64,000 nucleotides of DNA, from positions 434,001 to 498,000 of the forward strand of contig NZ_WMBB01000003.1 of assembly GCF_009708175.1 (NCBI RefSeq), in the 5' to 3' direction. A program made the position numbers and the translations under genes. Position 1 is the first letter of the stretch. The number at the start of each line of letters is the position of its first letter. This document shows, in pieces, positions 55,185 through 63,132 of this stretch. The stretch comes from Nocardia aurantiaca. Lineage in GTDB: Bacteria; Actinomycetota; Actinomycetes; Mycobacteriales; Mycobacteriaceae. The notes under the pieces are model-generated. The model did not search any database and was not told the DNA's origin. It saw only the letters and a list, made by a program, of their open reading frames with translations.

Positions 55185-58097
55185 ATGACCACCGCTTGGA
55201 CCGCCGATCACGTCGGATCGCTCGCACCGGACGCAGCGTCGCTGACCGCCGCCCGCAAGCTGCGCGGCAAGTGGAGCGGCACCGGCGTTCACGACACCGC
55301 GCTGTGGGGGCTGTGTAAGGGCAGTGGCAGCCGACCGTATCAGACCATTGTGGATCTGTCGGGGCCCGCCTATAAATGCACCTGCCCGAGTCGCAAGTTT
55401 CCGTGCAAACACGCACTGTCGCTCCTGTTGTCGTGGAGCGCGGGCGAGGTGCCCGCCGCGGACACCGTGGCCGATTTCGCGGCCGACTGGCTGAGCGGGC
55501 GGGCCGCCCGCGCCGCCGGGCAGACCGCGCCCGAGGCCAAACCCGCCCGGGGCGCCGGGGCCACCGCCGATCAGCGCCGCGCCCGCGTCACCGCGGGCCT
55601 GGCCGATCTGGACACCTGGCTCACCGATCAGGTGCGCACCGGTCTCGCGCAGTCGGACCGCTCCTTGCGGGCCTTCGAAACCGTGGCGGCCCGCATGGTC
55701 GACGCGCAGGCACCCGGAATCGCCGCAACCCTGCGCCAGTTACCGCTCGCCACTACACATTCCGACTGGCCCCGGCTACTGCTGCGCGAATACGCCCGGC
55801 TGTATGTGCTGGCAACCGCGCACGCCCGTCTCGACGGCCTCTCCCCCGGACTGCGCGCCAGCGTGCGCACCCACATCGGATACCCCACCCCGGCCGACAC
55901 CGTCCGCGCCGAGCCCGCGGTCCGCGACCACTGGCTGGTCCTGGGCATCCGAACCACCACCGAGGACGGCCTCTACACCCGCCGAGTCTGGTTGCGCGGC
56001 CGCGCATCCGGCCGCTGGGCCCTGGTCGTCGACCACCACTACGGCAGCCCGGCCTTCCCGAACGACACTCCGGCCCCGGGCTTCCAGGTGGACGCGAGCG
56101 TGCACTTCTATCCCGGTGCCGCACCGCTGCGCGCCCTCTGGGGCGAGCGCCATGACGATATCCCCGAACCGTTCACCACCGTCCCGCTGCACACCGACCG
56201 TTCCCTGAACGCCGGTGCGGTGCGGGCGGCCGGGCAGCCGGGCAGCATCGCCGCCGCTCTGACCGAGCAGGCGCGGGCGTTGGGCGCGGATCCGTTCCTG
56301 CGGTCCTGGCCGGTGCTGCTGGCCGAGGTCGTGCCGGTTCGGGGTGAAAAGGGCTGGTACGTCGTGGAGTCCGGTGGGGATGCGCTGCCGATGTCGACCG
56401 CGGAGGGTGAGCCCTGGCGGCTGCTCGGGCTCTCCGGTGGCCATCCGGTCACCGTGCTCGGGGAGTGGACTGTGGACGGGCTGGTGCCGGTGGCGGCGCT
56501 TGCCGCTGGCACCATGGTGGATGTCGTTGTGGCGCAGGGGAATCCGATTCCGGTGCGGGGTGGCCTCGAGGACGCCGGGAGTGCCGAGCTGGTTTCGGCG
56601 GCGCTCGTCGGCACGGCGCGACGTCAGGCCGACATGTCAGGATTGGCGTCGCCGGTAACCGCCGCGGCGACCGGACTGACCGGGGATCCCGCCGCGGTGC
56701 TGTTGGAATCCATTGCACTGCAGGACTGTTTCGCACGCGGCGGCGTGACCGCCACGTCGGCGGAACGCAGCGAGACCGCCGCGGATGATGAGCGGTCGCA
56801 GCTGCCCGCCGCGGCGGCTGCGCGACTGATCGACATGCTGGCGGACAATTCGCCGTTCCTCGACGAGTGGTTCGCGCTGGCCGGGCCGCGGGACTTCCGC
56901 GCTCCGGACGGACTGGTCAGCGTGCTGCTGGATCGGGCCAAAGCGCTGGCGCCGCATCGGGAACCGCTGCTGCGGCTCGCGGGAGCGCGCGGTCGCTGGC
57001 TGGCCGCGCAGCATCCGGGCTGGCGGTCGCTGGTGCGGGCCGCCGCCGAGGACGAGAGCGTGTGGTCGCACGGCCGGGCGGCGGAGCGGCGCGGCTGGCT
57101 GGCCCAGCTGCGTCGGCGCGATCCAGCGGCCGCGCGGACGGCGCTGGCCGGGTCCTGGGGCAAGGAGTCCGGGCCGGGCAAGGCGGAACTGCTGGCGGTG
57201 CTGGCCGACGGGCTCTCACTCGAGGACGAGGCGCTGCTGGAGACCGCACTGGACGACCGCCGCGCCGAGGTGCGGCGGCTGGCCGCGGATCTGCTGGGGC
57301 AGTTGCCGGAGTCGGCCTTCGCCCGGCGCATGGCCGACCGCGCCTCGGCCTGGCTGAGTTTCGGTCCCCGGCTGGTGCGCCCGCAGCTGGTCACCACCGG
57401 ACCGGGTGTGCTCGACGACGCGGCTCGCCGCGACGGTGTCGGGGATTCCTTCGGCTACACCGCCTATCGCGCCGACGGCGCACCCGATCTGGCCACCGGA
57501 TGGCTGCACCGGGTGGTCGCCGCCACTCCGCTGCGGCACTGGGAGCGGCTGCTCGGTTCCGCCGAGGAGGCGGTGCGGGCTTCCATGGCCGAGGGCGTGC
57601 GCGGGCCCATGATCGCGGGATGGTCGGATGCCGCACTGGCGCAACGGAATCCGGAGTGGGCGCGGGCGCTGTTCGCCGCGATCTCCGGGACCGACGCCCG
57701 CGATGCCGACACCGACAAACTGCGCGAGCTGTTCGCGCTCCAGCCGGAGACCGATCAGGTGCGCTACCTGCGCGGCCTGGATTCCAGCTGGCTGGCCGAG
57801 ATCGAATCCATGCTGCGCGCCGTGCCGCACCCGTGGCCCGGCCCGATGGCCGAGCACGTGCTGCGGCTGCTCACCGAGCGCGCCCAGCTGTGCGCCGATC
57901 GGCCGGGTGCGCCCAGCCTGGTGCCCGGCTCCTACCGGACGCTGTTCCGCGCGGCGTCCGCTCACTTTCCGGTGGGGGTGGCGGGCATCGTGTCCGGCGT
58001 CGCCCGCCGCTGCGCGGATCCGTACTGGGAGCAGGCCTTCGACCAGCTCGCCCATGACCTCATTGAACGCAAGACGATGCTCGAGGAGTTGCAGTGA
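55185..58097 (+). CDS. SWIM zinc finger / DUF5691 fusion protein
   Basis: 970 residues, unusually large. The N-terminal SWIM zinc finger has Cys65, Cys67, Cys74 and His76 in YKCTCPSRKFPCKHAL (CxC-x6-CxH). A long middle follows. From about residue 466 SAELVSAALVGTARR begins a second domain that looks like the separate actinobacterial DUF5691 protein, ending in helical repeats. So two proteins that are often separate genes appear fused here. SWIM domains bind DNA or protein. The gene leads an operon with a MoxR-type ATPase, DUF5682 and VWA genes, whose pattern resembles E. coli yehL-M-P-Q. The next gene overlaps by four bases (GTGA). GAGGAAGGGGG precedes the ATG. Confidence 0.85.
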   Translation: MTTAWTADHVGSLAPDAASLTAARKLRGKWSGTGVHDTALWGLCKGSGSRPYQTIVDLSGPAYKCTCPSRKFPCKHALSLLLSWSAGEVPAADTVADFAADWLSGRAARAAGQTAPEAKPARGAGATADQRRARVTAGLADLDTWLTDQVRTGLAQSDRSLRAFETVAARMVDAQAPGIAATLRQLPLATTHSDWPRLLLREYARLYVLATAHARLDGLSPGLRASVRTHIGYPTPADTVRAEPAVRDHWLVLGIRTTTEDGLYTRRVWLRGRASGRWALVVDHHYGSPAFPNDTPAPGFQVDASVHFYPGAAPLRALWGERHDDIPEPFTTVPLHTDRSLNAGAVRAAGQPGSIAAALTEQARALGADPFLRSWPVLLAEVVPVRGEKGWYVVESGGDALPMSTAEGEPWRLLGLSGGHPVTVLGEWTVDGLVPVAALAAGTMVDVVVAQGNPIPVRGGLEDAGSAELVSAALVGTARRQADMSGLASPVTAAATGLTGDPAAVLLESIALQDCFARGGVTATSAERSETAADDERSQLPAAAAARLIDMLADNSPFLDEWFALAGPRDFRAPDGLVSVLLDRAKALAPHREPLLRLAGARGRWLAAQHPGWRSLVRAAAEDESVWSHGRAAERRGWLAQLRRRDPAAARTALAGSWGKESGPGKAELLAVLADGLSLEDEALLETALDDRRAEVRRLAADLLGQLPESAFARRMADRASAWLSFGPRLVRPQLVTTGPGVLDDAARRDGVGDSFGYTAYRADGAPDLATGWLHRVVAATPLRHWERLLGSAEEAVRASMAEGVRGPMIAGWSDAALAQRNPEWARALFAAISGTDARDADTDKLRELFALQPETDQVRYLRGLDSSWLAEIESMLRAVPHPWPGPMAEHVLRLLTERAQLCADRPGAPSLVPGSYRTLFRAASAHFPVGVAGIVSGVARRCADPYWEQAFDQLAHDLIERKTMLEELQ

Positions 58098-59194
58098 TCA
58101 TCACTCAGGAACGCGACGCCCTGCTGCGCCCGCACGCCGAACAGGCCTTCGCCGACGAGCTGAAGGCACTGGCCGCCACCGACGATCGCCCGCGTCCGCC
58201 CTCCTGGAAGTTGTCGCCGTGGGCGGTGGTCACCTACCTGCTGGGTGGCACGCTGAGCGACGGTACCGTCATCACCCCCAAGTATGTGGGCCCGCGCCGG
58301 CTCATGGAGGTCGCGGTCGCCACCCTGGCCACCGATCGCGCACTGCTGCTGATCGGCGTGCCGGGCACCGCGAAAACCTGGGTTTCGGAGCACCTTTCAG
58401 CCGCCGTGGCCGGGCACTCCACGCTGCTGGTGCAGGGCACGTCCGGCACCGCCGAGGAGGCCATCCGCTACGGCTGGAACTATGCCCGGCTGCTGGCGGA
58501 GGGGCCGAGCGAGGCCGCGCTGGTGCCCTCGCCCATCATGACCGCCATGCGCGCCGGCTCCATCGCGCGGCTCGAGGAGCTCACCCGCATTCCCTCGGAT
58601 GTGCAGGACGCGCTGATCACGGTGCTGTCGGAGAAGACGCTGCCGGTGCCGGAATTGGGCATGGAGGTGCAGGCGGCCAAGGGCTTCAATGTGATCGCCA
58701 CCGCCAATGACCGTGACCGCGGCGTCAACGAGCTCTCCTCCGCGCTGCGCCGCCGTTTCAATACCGTGGTGCTGCCGCTGCCGGCCGGGGAGGACGAAGA
58801 GGTCGCCATCGTGACCCGCCGGGTCGAACAGCTCGGCGCCGCATTGGAATTGCCCGCCGTGCCCGCGGCCGCCGAGGAGATCCGGCGCGTGGTGCGGGTC
58901 TTCCGCGAGCTGCGCTCGGGCACGACCGAGGACGGGCGCACCAAACTCAAGTCGCCGACGGGCACGTTGTCGACGGCCGAGGCGATCTCGGTGATCACCA
59001 ATGGCATGGCGCTGGCGGCGCACTTCGGCGACGGCGTGCTGCGACCCGCCGATATCGCGGGCGCGGTGCTGGGCGCGGTCGTCAAGGATCCGGTCGCCGA
59101 CCAGGTGGTGTGGACCGAATACCTGGAGGCCGTGGTGCGCCAGCGCCCCGACTGGGCCGACTTCTACCGCGCCTGCCGCGAGGTGCACGAGTGA
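58094..59194 (+). CDS. MoxR-type AAA+ ATPase
   Basis: 366 residues. Walker A GVPGTAKT at residues 88-95, Walker B region IARLEELTRIP with two glutamates at 161-162 where many MoxR proteins have Asp-Glu, sensor 1 IATAND at 201-206, and the arginine-finger segment RRRFN at 219-223. MoxR proteins act as chaperone-like motors with a VWA-domain partner, often activating enzymes by metal insertion. Overlaps the SWIM gene and the next gene (GTGA) by four bases each, so the operon is tightly coupled. Homologous in pattern to YehL of E. coli. Confidence 0.88.
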   Translation: MIITQERDALLRPHAEQAFADELKALAATDDRPRPPSWKLSPWAVVTYLLGGTLSDGTVITPKYVGPRRLMEVAVATLATDRALLLIGVPGTAKTWVSEHLSAAVAGHSTLLVQGTSGTAEEAIRYGWNYARLLAEGPSEAALVPSPIMTAMRAGSIARLEELTRIPSDVQDALITVLSEKTLPVPELGMEVQAAKGFNVIATANDRDRGVNELSSALRRRFNTVVLPLPAGEDEEVAIVTRRVEQLGAALELPAVPAAAEEIRRVVRVFRELRSGTTEDGRTKLKSPTGTLSTAEAISVITNGMALAAHFGDGVLRPADIAGAVLGAVVKDPVADQVVWTEYLEAVVRQRPDWADFYRACREVHE

Positions 59195-61515
59195 CCGCCA
59201 CCGTCGAGGTGTCGATCGGGACCACGGTGGCGACCGAGACCCGCGTCTTCGGCATTCGCCACCACGGTCCGGGTTCGGCACGCTCGCTGGCCCTGGCGCT
59301 GGAGCGGTTCCGGCCCGACGCCATCCTCATCGAGGGGCCGTCGGACGCCGATCCGCTCATCGGTTACCTCGCGGCCGAGGGCATGTCGCCACCGGTGGCG
59401 CTGCTGGCCTATCAGCCCGACAGCCCGGCCAAGGCCGCGTTCTGGCCCTTCGCGACCTTCTCGCCGGAGTGGGTGGCGCTGCGGTACGCAACGGAAAACG
59501 GTGTGGCCGTGGGGTTCTGCGATCTGCCCGCCACCGTCGCGCTCGCGGTGGCCGACGAGCCGGGCGACCGGACCGATCCACTGGCCATTCTGGCCGCGGC
59601 GGCCGGATACGACGACGCCGAACGCTGGTGGGACGCCATCGTCGAATCCGCCTCGGACGCCGATATCTTCGGTGCGGTCAACGAGGCGATGGCCGCGTTG
59701 CGGGAGCACGCCGAGCACCTGGACGGCGAGGGCGCCGGTCAGGAATCCGATTCCGCTGTCCCGGTCGTGGGGTCCGGGACAGCGGAGGAGGACGAGCCGG
59801 TCTCGGTCGAATCGGCGCGGATCACGGTGGACGCGCACACGCTGCGGCGTGAGGCGCACATGCGGCAGCTCATGCGAAAGGCCTTGAAGGACGGGGCGCG
59901 ACGGCTGGCCGTGGTGTGCGGTGCGTGGCACGCGCCGGCGCTGGAGGGCAAGCTGGGTCCCGCTGCGGCCGATGCCCGGATGCTGAAGGGCATGCCGAAG
60001 GTCAAGGCCACGCTGACCTGGGTGCCGTGGACGCATTCGCGGCTGGCGAGTTCGTCCGGGTATGGGGCGGGCATCACGTCGCCGGGGTGGTATCACCATC
60101 TGTTCACCGAGACCGAGCAGCCCATCGCACGCTGGCTGACCAAGGTGGCGGGCACGCTGCGGGCCCACGATCTGCCGGTGTCGAGCGCGCACATCATCGA
60201 ATCCGTCCGGCTGGCCGACACTCTCGCGACCCTGCGGGGGCGGCCGCTGGCCGGGCTGTCGGAGGTCACCGAGGCCACCCGGTCGGTGCTGTGCGACGGC
60301 GACGAGACCCTGCTGCGGCTGGTCAGCACCGAACTGGTGGTGGGCGAGGCGCTGGGGACGGTGCCGGACGGGACGCCGACCGTGCCGCTCGAGGCGGATC
60401 TGCGGGCCCAGATCAAGACGTTGCGATTGAAGCAGCAGGCGCTGGAACGGACGGTGGATCTGGATCTGCGCACCGACGGCGGGCTGGCGAGATCGCGTCT
60501 GCTGCACCGACTCCGGCTGCTGGGCATCGGGTGGGGGCGGTTGACCGACAGTCAGGTGCGCAGTACGGGCACCTTCCGGGAGACCTGGACGCTGCGGTGG
60601 CGGCCGGAGCTGGCGATCTCGATCGTCGAGGCGTCGCGGTGGGGTACCACGCTGCGGTCGGCGGCCGAGGCCAAAATCCTTGATACGGCTCAGGATCCGG
60701 ACGCCACGGTCGGCAAGGTCGCGTCGGCGCTGGAGGAGGCGCTGCTCGCCGATCTCGGCGGCGCGACCGACGGGCTGATCGCCCGGCTGGAATCGGTTGC
60801 GGCACTGGATCACGACGTCACGCACCTGATGTCGGCGCTGCCCGGATTGCTGCGGATCATGCGCTACGGCGATGTGCGCGGCACGGACACCGCCGCGCTG
60901 ACGCGGGTGGCGGACAGCCTGCTGGTCCGCAGTTGCGCCGGTCTGCCGGGCGTGGTCACCGGGCTCGATGCCGCCGCGGCCGCCGCGCTACGCGCCCAGA
61001 TCGACGCCGTCCACCTGGCGCTGTCTGCCCGCGACGACGAATGGGCCACCGGCACATGGCTGTCCACGCTGGCGACGCTGGCCGACCGCGACGACGTCAA
61101 TGGCGCGATCGTGGGCCGGGCCGTGCGCCTGCTCTGCGACGCGGAGCGCATCAATGGTGAGGAATCCGGTCGCCGACTATCCGCGGCGCTGTCGGTCGGG
61201 CGGACGGCGCCCGACAAGGCGGCCTGGATCGACGGCTTCCTGGGCGGGCGGGGCCTGCTCCTGGTCCACGACCGAAACCTGTTGTCGCTCATCGACGATT
61301 GGTTGTGCGGGCTCGATGAAGGGCAGTTCGTCGCGACCCTGCCCCTGCTGCGCCGGACCTTCGGCGCGTTCGAATCCGGCGAGCGGCAGGCCATCGGCCA
61401 GGCCGTCCGGCACGGCGCGCCAACGGCTTCGGCCACCGGCGGCGCCGACTACGACACTGGCCGCGGCGTACTGGCTATGCGGGCCACCGCGGAGATCCTC
61501 GGGGTCATGGGATGA
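59191..61515 (+). CDS. DUF5682 family protein (YehM-like)
   Basis: 774 residues. The N-terminus TRVFGIRHHGPGSARSL (His24-His25-Gly), then AILIEGPSDAD with Glu48, and VVCGAWHAPALEG with His247 resemble the metal/catalytic positions of the TraB/EreA/ChaN superfamily. This is a structural guess from spacing. The long C-terminal half is helical in character and variable. DUF5682 is always seen with MoxR and VWA partners in this operon type, as in E. coli yehM. It starts with a GTG overlapping the ATPase stop. Function unknown. Confidence 0.83.
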   Translation: MTATVEVSIGTTVATETRVFGIRHHGPGSARSLALALERFRPDAILIEGPSDADPLIGYLAAEGMSPPVALLAYQPDSPAKAAFWPFATFSPEWVALRYATENGVAVGFCDLPATVALAVADEPGDRTDPLAILAAAAGYDDAERWWDAIVESASDADIFGAVNEAMAALREHAEHLDGEGAGQESDSAVPVVGSGTAEEDEPVSVESARITVDAHTLRREAHMRQLMRKALKDGARRLAVVCGAWHAPALEGKLGPAAADARMLKGMPKVKATLTWVPWTHSRLASSSGYGAGITSPGWYHHLFTETEQPIARWLTKVAGTLRAHDLPVSSAHIIESVRLADTLATLRGRPLAGLSEVTEATRSVLCDGDETLLRLVSTELVVGEALGTVPDGTPTVPLEADLRAQIKTLRLKQQALERTVDLDLRTDGGLARSRLLHRLRLLGIGWGRLTDSQVRSTGTFRETWTLRWRPELAISIVEASRWGTTLRSAAEAKILDTAQDPDATVGKVASALEEALLADLGGATDGLIARLESVAALDHDVTHLMSALPGLLRIMRYGDVRGTDTAALTRVADSLLVRSCAGLPGVVTGLDAAAAAALRAQIDAVHLALSARDDEWATGTWLSTLATLADRDDVNGAIVGRAVRLLCDAERINGEESGRRLSAALSVGRTAPDKAAWIDGFLGGRGLLLVHDRNLLSLIDDWLCGLDEGQFVATLPLLRRTFGAFESGERQAIGQAVRHGAPTASATGGADYDTGRGVLAMRATAEILGVMG

Positions 61516-61556
61516 GCCGAGCCAACGCATCTGAGCGCAGGTCCGAGAATTCGGCT

Positions 61557-61674
61557 CGTCATCCCGGCACACTCACCCGTCGCCCGGGCACGGTCGCTCG
61601 TCATCTCGGCATGCGTGTGGCCGGGGTACAAGTTTGCGCGCTGGATTCCGGCCAGAAGCACGCCGGGATGACAG
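61557..61674. repeat. Dispersed palindromic repeat family A, copy 2
   Basis: Starts CGTCATCCCGGCAC and ends CACGCCGGGATGAC, with an internal second CGTCATCTCGGCATG and the shared GCTGGATTCCGGCC box. It is longer than the copy at 36588. It lies in the 267-base gap between DUF5682 and VWA genes and could attenuate the operon there. Confidence 0.7.
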
Positions 61675-61782
61675 GGCGAACAGCCGCAGTACAGGGAGTG
61701 GATTCGCGCGGGCGCTCGGTGCGCCCGAGAGAAATCCGCGGCCCGTGGCCGGATCTGATTCGAGCAGCTCGAGGGGAATGCG

Positions 61783-62955
61783 ATGAACGAGATCGATGAG
61801 GCGCAGGCGCGTCGCTGGCGGCTGGTGCTGGGCAGCGCCGGCGAGGCCGGGCTCGGGGGCGGCGGGCTGGGCAATGCCGACGACCAGGCCATGGATCGGG
61901 CGCTGGGGTCGCTCTACGATTCCAGCGGCCAGGGCGGGGGCGGGCGGCGCTCCGGTGGGCTCGGGGGTTCCGCGCCGCAGGTGTCGCGGTGGCTGGGCGA
62001 TATTCGCCGGTACTTCCCGTCGACAGTGGTGGAGGTGATGCAGCGGGACGCGGTGGATCGGCTCAATCTCACCGAACTGTTGCTCGAGCCCGAGCTGCTG
62101 GAGGCGGTCGAGCCGGATGTGCATCTGGTGGGGACGCTGCTGAGCCTGAACCGGGTGATGCCGGAGACCACCAAGGCCACCGCGCGCATGGTGGTGGAGA
62201 AGGTGGTGAGGGAGATCGAGCGGCGGATCGCGGCGCAGACGGTGGCCGCCGTCGGCGGTGCCCTGAACCGGGCGGCGCGGGTGTCGCGGCCGAAGCTGCG
62301 GGACATCGACTGGGACCGGACGATTCGCAAGAACCTGGCGAACTATCTGCCGGAGCATCGGACCGTGGTGCCCGAACGATTGGTCGGGTACGGACGCAAG
62401 GCGCAGGCGGTCAAACGCGATGTGGTGCTGGCCATCGACCAGTCGGGATCCATGGCGTCGAGCGTGGTCTACGCCTCGGTGTTCGGCGCGGTGCTGGCGT
62501 CGATGCGGTCGCTGCGCACCTCGCTGGTGGTTTTCGATACGGCGGTCGTCGATCTCACCGAGAAGCTGTCGGATCCGGTGGAGGTCCTGTTCGGCACGCA
62601 GCTGGGCGGCGGCACCGATATCAATCGGGCCATCGCGTACTCGCAGTCGCTCATCACCCGCCCGGCCGACACGCTGTTCGTGCTGATTTCCGACCTGTAC
62701 GAGGGCGGGGTGCGCGCGGAGATGTTGCGGCGCGTACGCGCCATGAAGGAGGCGGGGGTTCAGGTGGTGGTGCTGCTGGCGCTGTCCGACGAGGGCGCCC
62801 CGGCCTATGACCGCGACAATGCGGCAGCGCTGACCGACCTGGGTGTGCCCGCTTTCGCCTGCACGCCCGACCGCTTCCCCGACCTGCTCGCGGTGGCGCT
62901 CGACCGCGGCGATGTTGGGGCGTGGGCACACAAGGCTTTGCACTGCCAGACATAA
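61783..62955 (+). CDS. VWA-domain protein, partner of the MoxR ATPase (YehP-like)
   Basis: 390 residues. The von Willebrand factor A domain has an intact metal-ion-dependent adhesion site: Asp209, Ser211 and Ser213 of DQSGSM, the Thr of GGGTDINRA and the Asp of LISDLYEGG. The N-terminal 190 residues are helical with a glycine-rich linker (GQGGGGRRSGG). It presumably binds the MoxR ATPase through this domain, as in other MoxR-VWA pairs. There is no signal peptide, so it acts in the cytoplasm. GAGGGGAA precedes the ATG. The gap to the DUF5682 gene holds a repeat but no promoter that I can see. Confidence 0.87.
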   Translation: MNEIDEAQARRWRLVLGSAGEAGLGGGGLGNADDQAMDRALGSLYDSSGQGGGGRRSGGLGGSAPQVSRWLGDIRRYFPSTVVEVMQRDAVDRLNLTELLLEPELLEAVEPDVHLVGTLLSLNRVMPETTKATARMVVEKVVREIERRIAAQTVAAVGGALNRAARVSRPKLRDIDWDRTIRKNLANYLPEHRTVVPERLVGYGRKAQAVKRDVVLAIDQSGSMASSVVYASVFGAVLASMRSLRTSLVVFDTAVVDLTEKLSDPVEVLFGTQLGGGTDINRAIAYSQSLITRPADTLFVLISDLYEGGVRAEMLRRVRAMKEAGVQVVVLLALSDEGAPAYDRDNAAALTDLGVPAFACTPDRFPDLLAVALDRGDVGAWAHKALHCQT

Positions 62956-63014
62956 TGGGCACGCACCATGTGGAGACCCGGCCACGAGATGCACCGAATG
63001 ATGGAAAGCCCAAA

Positions 63015-63132
63015 GGTTCGCGGCCCGTCTCGTTCTGGACTGACGGAGCGTGGGAGCGAAGCGGAGGAGCGGAGGAGGGCAGAACAAGACCTCCAGGCCG
63101 CGAACCCGCCCGGAGCGAAGCGGAGGGCAAAT
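63015..63132 (+). repeat. Dispersed repeat family B, copy 2, abutting the kinase start
   Basis: Perfect 11-base inverted ends GGTTCGCGGCC (63015-63025) and GGCCGCGAACC (63096-63106), then a tail GCCCGGAGCGAAGCGGAGGG and CAAAT whose AT belongs to the kinase start codon. The right 45 bases match 10730-10775. The left half is purine-rich with repeated GGAGGAGCGGAGGAG units. Confidence 0.75.
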
